Below are positions 25,695 to 35,429 of a stretch of 64,000 nucleotides of DNA, piece after piece. The notes under the pieces were generated by a model, which saw only the letters and a list, made by a program, of their open reading frames with translations, ran no database searches and was not told the origin of the DNA. Numbering within the stretch: the stretch's first letter is position 1; every line of letters begins with the position of its first letter. The stretch spans positions 1 through 64,000 of the forward strand of contig JAEYOW010000015.1 of the NCBI GenBank assembly GCA_023411375.1, read 5' to 3'. The stretch comes from Bacillota bacterium. Its GTDB lineage: Bacteria > Bacillota > Clostridia > Christensenellales > Aristaeellaceae. Made by a program: the position numbers and the translations under genes.

Positions 25695-28600
25695 ATGCCC
25701 GTTCGCATCCTTACCGCCCGGCCGCACCGGCTGTTTGAGCCTGTCGTTGCGGAAATCGGCGAGCGCTTTCGCCGGGAAGAATCCGTCATTTTGCTCGTGC
25801 CCGAGCAGTTCACCCTCCAGGCCGAGCGCGAGCTGATGCGCCGGCTCAGGCTTACGGGTTTTTTCACCATCGACGTCTTAAGCCCGTCGCGGCTTTACGA
25901 GCGCGTGCTGGAGGCCGCCGGGCGCGACGGACGCGAGCCGCTGTCCGACGCGGGGCGGCGAATGGCCGTCAGCCAGGCGCTGGAGCGGCTGGAGGACAAG
26001 CTCGGCTACTACGGCTCCATCGCCCACAGGCGGGGCTTTGTGGAAAAGGTGACCGCGCTCATCACCGATTTAAAACGCGGCGGCATGGGTCCGGAAATGC
26101 TGGAGGAATATGCTGCCACCCAGCCCGCGGGCGTCGCGCGCGAAAAGTTTGGCGACCTTGGCAAAATTTTTGCGCAATACCGCGCGGTGCTGCGCGACCG
26201 CTTCAGCGACAGCGAGGATCAGCTTGCCTACGTGGCGGGCAGGCTGGAAAAAAGCGGCTGCCTGCGGGGACGGCACCTGTATGTATACGGCTTTGACACC
26301 CTGCCCGAGCAGATGATGACGCTTTTGTGCGCCGCCGCGCCGCTTTGCGAAACCCTGACTGTGGCGCTGATCTGTGACGCGCCCACGGCGCCCGACGCGG
26401 AACTGTTCCTGCCAATCCGGCAGGGCATCGCCCGGTTTTGCGCCATGCTCGCGGAGCATGGCCTAACCGCGCAAACAGTCCCGCTCCCGCCAAAGCCTCT
26501 CGCCCACGCGCCCGCGATCGCCCATATCGACCAGTCGCTGTTTACCTTTTCACCAAAGCCCTTTGCCGACAACCAGGAAAACGTCTATCTGTTCAGCGGC
26601 CTTTCTCCCTTTGAGGAGGCCACGCTGATGACGAGGCAGGTGCTCCGCTTGCTTGCCGGGGGAATGGATATTGAACGCATCGCCGTGCTCTACCCTGACC
26701 AAAACGGCTACGCGTTCGCCGTATCCGCCGCCCTGCGGGACAGCGGCATTCCATTTTATACAGACGAAAAGCTGCCTGCCACCTCGCACGGGCTGGTGCG
26801 TTACCTCCTGTGCGCGTTACGCGCAGCCGCGGACGGCTACCGCAACCAGGATATGCTGGGCATGTTGAAAAGCGGATACGCGCCCCTCACCTTTTCCGAA
26901 GGCTGCGAGCTGGAAAATTACGCCTACGCCTATGGCGTCAACCGCCAGCGCTGGCTGAAGCCCTTTACCAAGGGCGAGCCCGCGTTAGCGGCCCGGTGCG
27001 AAGCGCTGAGGCTGAGGCTGGTGGAGCCGCTTACCCGCGCGCGGGCCGGCCTGGTTGCCGCGCGCGATACCGCCGCCTCCATGACCGCCGCCTTTGGACT
27101 GTTGACAGATGTAAACGCCTATGAAACGCTGAAGGCTGAGGAGGCGCGCCTGCTTGAAAACGGCCTCGCCGTGCGCGCCAGCCAGAACAGCCAGGTCTGG
27201 CTGGCCATCTTAACGCTGTTTGACCAGCTTGTGCGGCTGGGCGATGGGGCGCGCATTCCGCTCAAGCATATCGCCACGCGGCTGGAATGCGGCTTTGCCG
27301 CCGTTTCGCTGGCCGCGTTGCCGCCCGCCAGCGGCATGCTGCACGCGGGCGCGCTGGGTCATCTGTTGGCCGAGGATATGGAAGCCGTATTTTTGCTGGG
27401 TTTAAACGACGGTATTCTTTCCCGCGACACAGAAAGCCTGCTCACGCCGGAGGAACGCGCCCGTACCCAGTCGGATACGGGCTGTTTCCTGGGCCTGACG
27501 GACGAAAGTCGGGCGTTGTTTGCCAAGCTGGACTTAAAGCGCGCCATGACGCTGCCCCGCCGCCTGCTGTTTTTAAGCTGCGCCAAAACCGCGCCCGACG
27601 GCGGCGCGCTACGCCCGGCCGCGCTGCTGGTTACGCTTCAAAACCGCATTTTTTCCACTCTTTCGCAGTCTCCCGTGCCCGTGCATGAGCTGCCCATGTC
27701 TGCGGCGCAGGCGCTTTCCGAATTAAGCCTGCTCCTGCGCGCTTATGCGGACGGCGCGCTTGCGGGCGAACTTTCCGGGCGCTGGCAGGATGTGCTGCGC
27801 AGGCTTTTGAAAAGTCCCGCCACCGCGCCCGCCGCCATGCGCCTTCTGCGCGCCCTGCGCTTTGACGGCCAGGCGCAGCCGCTGGCGCCTGAGCAGGCCC
27901 GTGCGCTTTTTGGCGACGAGGCGCTTTCCGTCAGCCGTCTGGAGCAGTTCGCGGACTGCCCGTTCAAGCACTTTGTTAGCTTTGGCCTGCGTCCGCAAAT
28001 CCTGCGCGAGTGGAAGGTGGACCCCATCGAAACAGGCAGCTTCTATCACGCCTCGCTTGACCGTTTTGCGCGGCTGGCGCGGCAAAACGCCGATTATCCC
28101 AACCTGCCAGACCAAAGTGTGGAACGCATGGCCGAGGATGCCATCGCGCCGCTGCTGAGCGAACTGCTGAGCGGTCCCATGGGCGACGGCGAACGCAGCC
28201 GGGCGCGTTTTGAGCAGGCGCGAAGCGCCATTCGCCGCGCCGCCGTTACCATCACTAGTCAGCTTCGGGCGGGCCGGTTCACCCTGTATGAAACCGAAGC
28301 TTCCTTTGGCTATGAGGGCGGAATGCCGCCCATCGTGCTCTCGCTTGCAAACGGACGGGAGGTGATGCTGCGGGGCCGCATCGACCGCATTGACCGTTAC
28401 GACGCGCCCGACGCCGTATACCTGCGCGTTATTGACTACAAATCGGCCCAGCAAAGCCTGGACGCGGCGCGAACCTGGTGGGGCCTTCAGTTGCAGCTGC
28501 TTTTGTACCTGGACGTTTGTACCGCGGCCATTGAAAACGGCAAGCCTGCGGGCGCGTTTTATTTCTACGTGGCCGATCCTCTGGTGGAAAGCGACACAGA

Positions 28601-29033
28601 CCTCGCGCCCGTTGTGGAGGCCAAGCTGCGCGACGTATTTCAGCTTCGCGGCATTACGCTGACGGATGTGGAGATTCTAAACGCCATGGATTCCGGCGAG
28701 ACTCCCCGCGTGCTGCCGCCCGTCTACCTCAAATCAGGCGAGCTGCGCAAAAACGCCAAGGCGCTTGATATGGCGCAGTTTACCGCGCTGCTTGGGCATG
28801 CGCGCGAGGTGGCCGCCAGCCTGGCGGACGGGCTTTTCGGCGGACGCACGGAAATATCCCCCGCGCGCGACCAGAGCCGCGCCGCCTGCGACCATTGCGA
28901 TTTCCGCGCCATCTGCCACTTCGACCCCGACGCGCCCGACGCGCCGTTTCGCGACGTGCCGGACATGAGCATGGAGCAGCTCAGAGACGAACTCACGCCG
29001 CTTGACCCACTCCCGCCGCCGGGCGCGAATTAA
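25695..29033 (+). CDS. addB: ATP-dependent helicase/nuclease subunit B (AddB)
   Basis: 1112 aa, normal for AddB. The subunit recognises Chi and cuts the 5' strand during double-strand-break repair. The C-terminal nuclease shows VIDYKSAQQ and GLQLQLLLYLD. Four Cys for the iron-sulfur staple are present: one in FADCPFKHF and three in CDHCDFRAIC. The N-terminal inactivated helicase begins with VRILTARPHRLFEP. The start is set by AAGGAGG 7 nt upstream of ATG 25695. The usual partner addA does not follow and is absent from the window. Confidence 0.92.
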   Translation: MPVRILTARPHRLFEPVVAEIGERFRREESVILLVPEQFTLQAERELMRRLRLTGFFTIDVLSPSRLYERVLEAAGRDGREPLSDAGRRMAVSQALERLEDKLGYYGSIAHRRGFVEKVTALITDLKRGGMGPEMLEEYAATQPAGVAREKFGDLGKIFAQYRAVLRDRFSDSEDQLAYVAGRLEKSGCLRGRHLYVYGFDTLPEQMMTLLCAAAPLCETLTVALICDAPTAPDAELFLPIRQGIARFCAMLAEHGLTAQTVPLPPKPLAHAPAIAHIDQSLFTFSPKPFADNQENVYLFSGLSPFEEATLMTRQVLRLLAGGMDIERIAVLYPDQNGYAFAVSAALRDSGIPFYTDEKLPATSHGLVRYLLCALRAAADGYRNQDMLGMLKSGYAPLTFSEGCELENYAYAYGVNRQRWLKPFTKGEPALAARCEALRLRLVEPLTRARAGLVAARDTAASMTAAFGLLTDVNAYETLKAEEARLLENGLAVRASQNSQVWLAILTLFDQLVRLGDGARIPLKHIATRLECGFAAVSLAALPPASGMLHAGALGHLLAEDMEAVFLLGLNDGILSRDTESLLTPEERARTQSDTGCFLGLTDESRALFAKLDLKRAMTLPRRLLFLSCAKTAPDGGALRPAALLVTLQNRIFSTLSQSPVPVHELPMSAAQALSELSLLLRAYADGALAGELSGRWQDVLRRLLKSPATAPAAMRLLRALRFDGQAQPLAPEQARALFGDEALSVSRLEQFADCPFKHFVSFGLRPQILREWKVDPIETGSFYHASLDRFARLARQNADYPNLPDQSVERMAEDAIAPLLSELLSGPMGDGERSRARFEQARSAIRRAAVTITSQLRAGRFTLYETEASFGYEGGMPPIVLSLANGREVMLRGRIDRIDRYDAPDAVYLRVIDYKSAQQSLDAARTWWGLQLQLLLYLDVCTAAIENGKPAGAFYFYVADPLVESDTDLAPVVEAKLRDVFQLRGITLTDVEILNAMDSGETPRVLPPVYLKSGELRKNAKALDMAQFTALLGHAREVAASLADGLFGGRTEISPARDQSRAACDHCDFRAICHFDPDAPDAPFRDVPDMSMEQLRDELTPLDPLPPPGAN

Positions 29034-29064
29034 CGCATTGTTCACAAGAATTCCATCGAAAGCG

Positions 29065-29093
29065 TTGCTATTCTCCACCCGTTCATGTATAAT
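29065..29093 (+). promoter_or_regulatory. Strong sigma-A promoter of the small P-loop gene
   Basis: TTGCTA and TATAAT with 17 bp spacing, 108 nt before the start codon. The leader between them shows no clear hairpin. Confidence 0.8.
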
Positions 29094-29201
29094 AGAAATG
29101 GAAGATGGCTTAAGAGTGATGTGTAGAAGGGGTTTTCGGCCCGTTCAGCGCATACCTGCGCCATCCGTCAGAAAACAAAACATGTTAAGGAGGCGTTACC
29201 A

Positions 29202-29612
29202 TTGATTCAGGTGATTGCCGGCAAAAAGGGCTCGGGTAAAACCAAGCGCATCATCGACATGGCTAACAAGGCCACTCAGGAAAGCAAGCACGACATCGTT
29301 TTCATCGACGATGACAACCGTTATATGTTTGATCTCCGCCATGAAGTGCGCTTCATCAACGCGGGGGAATATGATCTGCTAAGCGACCAGATGTTTATGG
29401 GCTTCCTGTGCGGCGCCGTCGCGCAGAATTTCGACGTGGGGCTCATTTTCGTGGACGCGTTCAAGAAGCTCATCAAGGCTGAGCTCAACACCACCGAATG
29501 GCTTTTCAAACGCATTAAAGCAATCAGCGAAAAGCACAGTGTCGATTTCGTGCTCTCCATCAGCGCAGACGTCGACGAGCTGCCGGATTTCATCAAAGAG
29601 TACGTCATTTAA
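29202..29612 (+). CDS. Small P-loop NTPase-like protein of unknown function
   Basis: 136 aa. The N-terminus QVIAGKKGSGKTKRIIDMAN has a Walker A motif (G-K-K-G-S-G-K-T). DVGLIFVDAF near residue 86 could be Walker B. No helicase or other domain follows, so it is a minimal ATP-binding protein. Similar short clostridial proteins are sometimes labelled as PilT-like from the P-loop alone; I do not endorse that function. TTG 29202 is the start, with an ideal AAGGAGG 8 nt upstream. Its own promoter and terminator make it a separate transcription unit. Confidence 0.7.
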   Translation: MIQVIAGKKGSGKTKRIIDMANKATQESKHDIVFIDDDNRYMFDLRHEVRFINAGEYDLLSDQMFMGFLCGAVAQNFDVGLIFVDAFKKLIKAELNTTEWLFKRIKAISEKHSVDFVLSISADVDELPDFIKEYVI

Positions 29613-29645
29613 GCGTTCGTTTCCTGCTGGAACGATGGTTAACGG

Positions 29646-29682
29646 GGCTGTTGCACCAGTGCGGGTGCGGCAGCCTTGTTTT
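29646..29682 (+). terminator. Terminator after the P-loop gene
   Basis: GGCTGTTGCACC pairs with GGGTGCGGCAGCC around a short loop, followed by TTGTTTT. Confidence 0.7.
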
Positions 29683-29730
29683 GGCTTGAACAACGGGCCG
29701 CCCCAAGCGGCTGAAATGAGGAGACGTTTT

Positions 29731-31047
29731 GTGCAAAAGAGAAGCCGCCTGATTTTTACGATTATCCTCGCCTCCGTTTTCGCGCTGGCGCTCGCGCTCA
29801 ATCTGCTTACGCCGCTTGTGGCGGATGATTATATGTATGCTTTCCGCTTTGATACAGGCGCGCGTCTGGAAAACGTCGCCGATATCTTTCCCTCGCTCGC
29901 CGCGCACGCGCGGGTGATGAACGGACGGTTGGCTCCTCATTTTTTTGTGCAGCTGTTCACGCTGCTGCCCCGGCAGATATTTGCCGCCGTCAACGCGGTT
30001 GTGTTTATGCTGCTTGTGCTGGGCGTCCATGCCCTGGCCAGGGGGAATGCCTCGCATGACTGGAAGCTGTTGACCGTTATCGCGGGCGGGATTTTTCTGT
30101 TGCCGCCCGCGTTTGGGCAAAGCTTTCTATGGCTCGCGGGCTCGGTCAATTACCTGTGGTGCGACGCGCTGATGGTCTGGCTTCTTCTGCCCTTTGCAAA
30201 CGCCGTTTTCAGGGACAGGCCGTCGCCCCGGGCCGCGGCGCGGGTGCTGATGGCGCCCGGCGCGCTGTTTCTGGGCAACATGAGCGAGAACGTCTCCGCC
30301 GCCGCCATTTTCGTGATGGGCCTGTGTATGCTCTGGCTGTGGAGAAGCCGACGTCGCGCGCCGCTGTGGATGTTCACCACACTTGCGTGCGCCGTGGCCG
30401 GCTGGCTGCTCCTGATGCTTGCGCCCGCCAACCGCGTGAACGTCGCGCAATCCGCCAGCGGCCTGAACGCGCTGTTTGAGCATTTTGAAACCGCCCTGAG
30501 CATGTGGCTTGCGCACGGGCTGGTGACCAGCCTGGCCTTCATCCTCCTGTTCTGCTTTTACAGGCGGGAGGAAGGCGCGGACGCGAACCGATGCGCATTT
30601 GCCATGGGGCTGTTTATCGCGTCGCTGCTATGCAACTTCGCCATGACCGCCTCCGCCTACTATCCCGAGCGCGCCTATACGGGAAGCTGCCTGATGCAGA
30701 TCGCGGCATGCGCGCTCTTGCTCGCCCCCGGCCCGGTCCCGCGCGGGCGGGCGGCCGTCAAGGAAGCGCTTGCGGTAGGCCTCGCGCTGGTAATGGCGCT
30801 TTCGGGGCTATGCGCCGTGCCGAACGCGTATAACCGCTACCGGCTGGCGCAGGCGCGGGTAGCGGAGGTATGCGCCATGCGCGACGCGGGCAAAAGGGAC
30901 GTTGCAACCTTCGGTATCAGCGGCAATTCCCGCTTTGACGCGTTTGACGGCTTGAACGAGCTGACCGACGACGCCTCCTATTTTCCTAACGTCTATTTCG
31001 CCAAATATTACGGGCTGGATTCCGTGGTGATTGAACGTATCGAATAG
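29731..31047 (+). CDS. Polytopic membrane protein, DUF6056-like
   Basis: 438 aa with about ten transmembrane helices. The segments VADDYMYAF near the start, GSVNYLW and NMSENVSAA match the pattern of DUF6056 proteins, which resemble polyprenyl-linked sugar transferases of the GT-C type but have no proven activity. The start is GTG 29731, 7 nt after GAGGAG; an in-frame ATG at 29716 lies inside that site. The next gene, a GT39 protein, starts 55 nt later, so both may act in modification of envelope polymers. Confidence 0.7.
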   Translation: MQKRSRLIFTIILASVFALALALNLLTPLVADDYMYAFRFDTGARLENVADIFPSLAAHARVMNGRLAPHFFVQLFTLLPRQIFAAVNAVVFMLLVLGVHALARGNASHDWKLLTVIAGGIFLLPPAFGQSFLWLAGSVNYLWCDALMVWLLLPFANAVFRDRPSPRAAARVLMAPGALFLGNMSENVSAAAIFVMGLCMLWLWRSRRRAPLWMFTTLACAVAGWLLLMLAPANRVNVAQSASGLNALFEHFETALSMWLAHGLVTSLAFILLFCFYRREEGADANRCAFAMGLFIASLLCNFAMTASAYYPERAYTGSCLMQIAACALLLAPGPVPRGRAAVKEALAVGLALVMALSGLCAVPNAYNRYRLAQARVAEVCAMRDAGKRDVATFGISGNSRFDAFDGLNELTDDASYFPNVYFAKYYGLDSVVIERIE

Positions 31048-31102
31048 CGGCGGGCCTGCGCGCCGTTATCATGAAGAAAAGCGATGGAAGGAGTATACCG
31101 GC

Positions 31103-32602
31103 ATGCATTCTGCGGCTGATTGGGTTGGCGGTTCAAGGGGAAAGGCGCTTGCGTGCGCGCTGTGCGCGGCGCTTCTGCTTTGCGTCGGCTGGCTTTTGTT
31201 CTGGCGTCTGGGAGAGATGCACATCGTAGATTACGACGAGGCGCGCCACGGCGTCAGCGCCTATGAAATGCTTCGCAGCGGCGATTATCTGGTGCATACG
31301 TATCAGGGAGAGCCGGACTACTGGAACCTTAAGCCGCCGCTTTCCTTTTGGAGCATCGCGCTAAGTTACCGTATCTTTGGCTTCAATGCGTTTGCCCTCC
31401 GGTTTTACAGCGCGCTGTCGGCGTTGTTGGCCGCCATAGCGCTTACCGTATGGGTATGGCGCAACTGCGGATGCTGGGCCGCGCTCCTCCCGCCACTGGT
31501 GTTTGCCGCGAACGCAGGCATCTATGCCAATCACTTTGCCCGTTTCGGGGACGCGGACGCCCAGTATCAGCTTTTCTTCACGCTGGCGATGCTTTGCATG
31601 CTGGCGAGCGGCCGTGGATTCGGCTGGCTTTACGGCAGCGCGCTGTTTTTCGGGCTGGCTTTTCTGGATAAGGGAACCCATGCGGCGACGATTCCCGCCG
31701 TCTGTCTTTTTTATATGCTGTGCACCGGCAGGCTGAAGGAGCTTTCCTGGAAGCGAATTCTGCTGCTGGCTCTCGCAGGCGCGGCGTTTGTTGTTCCCTG
31801 GCTGGCGGCGCGCTATCTGCGGGATGGAACGGCCTTTTTTGAGGGCATGCTCGCCACGGACGTTGCGGACAGGTTAAATGCCGCCGCCGTTGCGAGCGAT
31901 TTAAACACACCCGCGCTCCTTTACTATTTGAAAATGCTCTTCCGCTTTCCGGCGATGGCCGTGTGTCTGGCGCTCTGCGTTTTGAGCGCGGCCATCCTGC
32001 CGTCCGGCCGCGCCAAGCTTGGCCGTGCGCGGCGCGACGCTCTCATCGGCTGCGCGCTGTGGTTTGCGCTTCCTATCGCGCTCTACAGCCTGACAGGCGC
32101 AAAATTCAGCTGGTACGTTTATTCCGGGCTGATGTCCATGCCCGTATTGACGGCGTTGCTGCTCTCCTCGGCATACTCCGGCGGAGCCTGGAAGAGCGGA
32201 CTGTGCGTCCTGACAGGCGTAGCCGTTGTATGCTTTGGCCTGTTTGCTATACAGAATGCGTTTAAAATCACCCCTATCTCCTTCAGCCATACCACCCAGG
32301 AGTTTCTGCGCGAAAGCCTGGACCGCGACATTGACGCCGAAAAGCACGCGTATATTCAGTACGCCGCCGCGGAGGGCGAAAACGGCAGACCGAAAACCGA
32401 ATGGATGCAGGCGGATGTGCTGACCGCGCTTTACTGCGGCGACGTGGTGTGCAAGGACGGCGGAATCGAAGCTTTCCGCAAGGACGAGGAATACGCGATA
32501 CTATTCGTTGTCCGTCAAGGCAATGAGGACAGCGTCAACCCGCTGCTAGAGGAATATCCCGTTCGAAACGAGGGATATTACCTGCTGGCCTTTGATAACT
32601 GA
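31103..32602 (+). CDS. GT39-type (ArnT/PMT-like) membrane glycosyltransferase
   Basis: 499 aa with about ten membrane helices. An acidic pair follows the first helix (MHIVDYDEARHGVSAYEM), and EPDYWNLKPPLSFW is the conserved loop seen in ArnT/PMT proteins that use lipid-linked sugars. The soluble C-terminal part starts near 430. GGAAGGAG lies 9-10 nt before the ATG. It probably transfers a sugar from a polyprenyl-phosphate donor to an outer envelope acceptor; neither is known. Paired with the DUF6056-like gene. Confidence 0.82.
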   Translation: MHSAADWVGGSRGKALACALCAALLLCVGWLLFWRLGEMHIVDYDEARHGVSAYEMLRSGDYLVHTYQGEPDYWNLKPPLSFWSIALSYRIFGFNAFALRFYSALSALLAAIALTVWVWRNCGCWAALLPPLVFAANAGIYANHFARFGDADAQYQLFFTLAMLCMLASGRGFGWLYGSALFFGLAFLDKGTHAATIPAVCLFYMLCTGRLKELSWKRILLLALAGAAFVVPWLAARYLRDGTAFFEGMLATDVADRLNAAAVASDLNTPALLYYLKMLFRFPAMAVCLALCVLSAAILPSGRAKLGRARRDALIGCALWFALPIALYSLTGAKFSWYVYSGLMSMPVLTALLLSSAYSGGAWKSGLCVLTGVAVVCFGLFAIQNAFKITPISFSHTTQEFLRESLDRDIDAEKHAYIQYAAAEGENGRPKTEWMQADVLTALYCGDVVCKDGGIEAFRKDEEYAILFVVRQGNEDSVNPLLEEYPVRNEGYYLLAFDN

Positions 32603-32712
32603 GGCGTCGCGCGTTGGCAGGCGTAAATACACCCCAAATACTTTACACCCAGCCCAAAACCGTGTATCATTACCGTGTCGCAACCATTGAAACCAATCAG
32701 GAGCGTGATAGC

Positions 32713-34218
32713 ATGTCCTTCTTTTCCACCCGCGGCGGCGCCTGCGTCACCACCTCTCAAGCCATCCTGTGGGGCCTTGCCAGGGACGGCGGGCTGTATG
32801 TGCCCAGCATGTTTCCCCAGCTTTCCGCCGACCGGCTGGCTTCGCTTTGCGGTACCAGTTACCAGAACCATGCCGCGCGTATCCTGCGCGACTTCCTGGA
32901 GGACTATTCCATCGCTGAAATCGAGGAATCCGTCAACGCCGCCTACGGGTCGGATGGCTGGGATGACCCCGCCATCGCGCCCGTCCGTCCCCTAATGGAC
33001 AACGTTTACGTGCTGGAGCTCTTCCACGGCCCGACCCTCGCTTTTAAGGACATCGCGCTTAAGCTGCTGCCCTACCTGGTTCGTCTCGCGGCGGAAAAAA
33101 ACGACGAGCGTCGTGAGGTGAGCATCATCGTCGCCACCAGCGGCGACACGGGCAAGGCCGCGCTGGAAGGCTTTAAGGACGTGCCCGGCACCAGCTGCTC
33201 GGTGTTTTATCCCTTTGGAGGCGTCAGCCGCGTGCAGGAGCTGCAAATGGTGACAACGGGCGGCGCGAATACGCATGTCATCGGCGTAAAGGGCAATTTT
33301 GACGAGGCCCAGACCGGTGTAAAAAGGCTGTTTAGCGACCCTGAGTTCCACAAGAAAATGGACGCGATGGGCAAACTGCCCTCCTCCGCCAACTCCATCA
33401 ACTTCGGCCGCCTCGCGCCGCAGGTGGTGTATTACTTTACCGCCTATACCGACCTGGTCGGCCGCGGGATTATCCGCATGGGCCAGCCGGTTAACTTTGT
33501 GGTTCCCACGGGCAATTTCGGCGATATTCTGGCGGGGTACTACGCAAAGCGCATGGGTCTGCCCGTCGGCCGCCTGATTTGTGCCAGCAACCGCAACAAC
33601 GTGCTATCGGACTTCTTTACCGACGGCATCTATTACACGCACCGCACGTTTTTTAAAACCATGTCGCCCAGCATGGACATCCTGATTTCCTCCAACCTGG
33701 AGCGTCTGCTGTACGAGAGCGCAAACCGCGACGGCGCGCTGGTCGCAACCTGGATGGAGCAGTTGGCCGGCTGCGGCAGCTTCTCCATCGGCGCGCAGAG
33801 GCTTGCCGAGCTACAAAAAACCTTCTGGGCCGGCTTTGCCGACGATACCATGACCGGCGAGGAAATACGGCAGGTATACGAACGCGCGCATTATGTAATG
33901 GACCCGCATACCGCCGTGGGTTCGCACGTGCTTGCGCAGTACCGCGAAAAGACGAACGACCACACGCCGACAGTACTCGTTTCCACCGCGAGCCCTTACA
34001 AGTTCTCCGAGGATGTGTTGCGCAACCTGCTTGGAGAGGACGCGGTTCAGGGCCTGGACGCGTTTGCCTGCTCCGAAAAGCTGGAGGCCCTATCCGGCGT
34101 GCCTATGCCAAGGCAGGTTCGCGAACTGCGCGGCCTTCCGATCCGCCATCAGGCCGTATGCGAAAAGGGCATGATGGAAAGCGCTTTGCTCGCCGGGCTG
34201 CGCGACGCGAAGGGATAA
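32713..34218 (+). CDS. thrC: Threonine synthase
   Basis: 501 aa, the long clostridial/E. coli-type form. It makes threonine from O-phosphohomoserine using pyridoxal phosphate. LELFHGPTLAFKDIALKLL holds the cofactor Lys (K112). ATSGDTGKAALEGF is the phosphate-binding loop, and VPTGNFGDILAGYYAKRMG is conserved. AGGAG lies 9 nt before ATG 32713. Homoserine dehydrogenase is in the window but 5.5 kb away on the other strand; homoserine kinase is not seen. Confidence 0.95.
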   Translation: MSFFSTRGGACVTTSQAILWGLARDGGLYVPSMFPQLSADRLASLCGTSYQNHAARILRDFLEDYSIAEIEESVNAAYGSDGWDDPAIAPVRPLMDNVYVLELFHGPTLAFKDIALKLLPYLVRLAAEKNDERREVSIIVATSGDTGKAALEGFKDVPGTSCSVFYPFGGVSRVQELQMVTTGGANTHVIGVKGNFDEAQTGVKRLFSDPEFHKKMDAMGKLPSSANSINFGRLAPQVVYYFTAYTDLVGRGIIRMGQPVNFVVPTGNFGDILAGYYAKRMGLPVGRLICASNRNNVLSDFFTDGIYYTHRTFFKTMSPSMDILISSNLERLLYESANRDGALVATWMEQLAGCGSFSIGAQRLAELQKTFWAGFADDTMTGEEIRQVYERAHYVMDPHTAVGSHVLAQYREKTNDHTPTVLVSTASPYKFSEDVLRNLLGEDAVQGLDAFACSEKLEALSGVPMPRQVRELRGLPIRHQAVCEKGMMESALLAGLRDAKG

Positions 34219-34252
34219 GGAGAGCTTCCCGGCTTCCAAGATGAGAATTGCA

Positions 34253-34285
34253 CCCCCGCCCAAGACAGCTTCGCCTTGGACGGGG
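34253..34285. terminator. Hairpin between convergent thrC and the Cys-rich gene
   Basis: CCCCCGCCCAAG and CTTGGACGGGGG form a stem with one mismatch around a 10 nt loop. The T-run is poor (GCGCCTTTGG), so its strength is uncertain. Confidence 0.55.
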
Positions 34286-34295
34286 GCGCCTTTGG

Positions 34296-35084
34296 TTATT
34301 CAGCCGTATCCCCGCATGAGCATTCGCCTTCCGTCGGGGTCGCGCAAAGGGTGTGAGCCGTGCCAGGAATGGCATCCGCGCCAAAGGTGACGGGAATATT
34401 CAGGCACAAATCCTGCGAGACTGTAAAGACGCAGCTCTGGTTGGGATTGCCGGTGCATGCGGCGCGACCCGCTGTAATGACCGGTTCTCCGCAGCATAGC
34501 GTGGTGACTCTGCCCGTGTAGGCATAGGGCGTTACGGTAACGGGCACACATACGGTCGCGTGCTGCGCTACCACCGTGACGCAGGTATCCGAGGCCGAGC
34601 ACGCGGGACCGCAGATAAAAAGGCTGTTAAGCACCGTTTGCCCGCCCTTGACGCATACTCTGGAAGCGCCTACAGCAAACGGGGTTCTCAGCGTAAAGCA
34701 CACAGTCATTACTCCGCCGTCCTTCTCAAGCCCAAAATCGAACTTGATGCCGGCGCAGCCGGTGGTGGGATCGGGGTGCGCGGCGGTCATAACGTCCACG
34801 TTTCCGCCCAGCGTGACCGTTTGCTCCACGCTGTTGATCGTCACCTCAGCCGACAGGATATCATCCAGGGTCAGGCTGGGGCAGGCGCCAAGCACAAAAT
34901 GGCTTAAATCAGCATAGTCGGACGTATCCTCGCCAACGCCGACGATGCGGTAACAGAAGCGCTGGTTTTCTCCCGGACCGGGGTTGAGCAGCGACGCCGC
35001 CTCATCAAGCGTAAAGGTAAACGGAACGAGCGGGTCGGCCTCCACCATGGAATAATCAATGGACCTCATGCACAGAGTGCTCAT
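34296..35084 (-). CDS. Cys-rich beta-sheet protein of unknown function, possibly surface or spore layer
   Basis: 262 aa, 18 Cys, no signal peptide, few charged residues and many Thr/Val, so mostly beta structure. An N-terminal half (NPGPGENQRFCYRIVGVGED, DPTTGCAGIKFDFGLEKDGG, VMTVCFTL) is followed by Cys-rich strands (VCVKGGQ, ICGPACSASDTC, VCVPVTVTPYAYTG, LCCGEPV). I do not recognise a characterised family. The composition, a 4 nt overlap with another Cys-containing gene and a possible mother-cell sigma promoter upstream make a spore-coat or surface role conceivable, but this is inference. Confidence 0.55.
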   Translation of the reverse strand: MSTLCMRSIDYSMVEADPLVPFTFTLDEAASLLNPGPGENQRFCYRIVGVGEDTSDYADLSHFVLGACPSLTLDDILSAEVTINSVEQTVTLGGNVDVMTAAHPDPTTGCAGIKFDFGLEKDGGVMTVCFTLRTPFAVGASRVCVKGGQTVLNSLFICGPACSASDTCVTVVAQHATVCVPVTVTPYAYTGRVTTLCCGEPVITAGRAACTGNPNQSCVFTVSQDLCLNIPVTFGADAIPGTAHTLCATPTEGECSCGDTAE

Positions 35085-35392
35085 GGAATTTCCTCCTTAA
35101 TAAGCGGCGCGCTTCGCGCGCACGCGCAGCCCTTCAGCCGCACGACGGGTCTCGACGCCCGCACGCCTGAATAAATCGCGACAGGGATTTCCGCCACAAA
35201 CGGCTGCCGCAGAAGATAACGCGCCGTGCCGTCGCGCACGGCGGCGCAGGGGTCTTCGCAAACCGGCACAATCGTTGGCGAGCCCACCGGATAAGCGCGC
35301 GCTATGCCCGTCGCCGCCTCGGGCGCCACGGTCATCTGCAGCTGTTCACATAATCGCTGGCAGATGTTTTGTGTACATGCTCTATATCGCAT
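35081..35392 (-). CDS. Small Cys-containing protein paired with the Cys-rich gene
   Basis: 103 aa. Start ATG 35392 with GGAG 8 nt before it. Features are RACTQNICQRLCEQLQ near the N-terminus, CEDPC in the middle and GCAC at the end; basic overall, no signal peptide. Its last codons overlap the ATG of the next gene (ATGA), implying coupled synthesis in similar amounts. Function unknown. Confidence 0.55.
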   Translation of the reverse strand: MRYRACTQNICQRLCEQLQMTVAPEAATGIARAYPVGSPTIVPVCEDPCAAVRDGTARYLLRQPFVAEIPVAIYSGVRASRPVVRLKGCACARSAPLIKEEIP

Positions 35393-35429
35393 ACGGATTT
35401 CTCCTCTCGCCACCATGTTTCCACTATTC

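Noticed and set aside
32603..32712. T-box or threonine leader before thrC
   Set aside because: Only 110 nt, no specifier-loop or terminator hairpin and no Thr-rich leader peptide visible.
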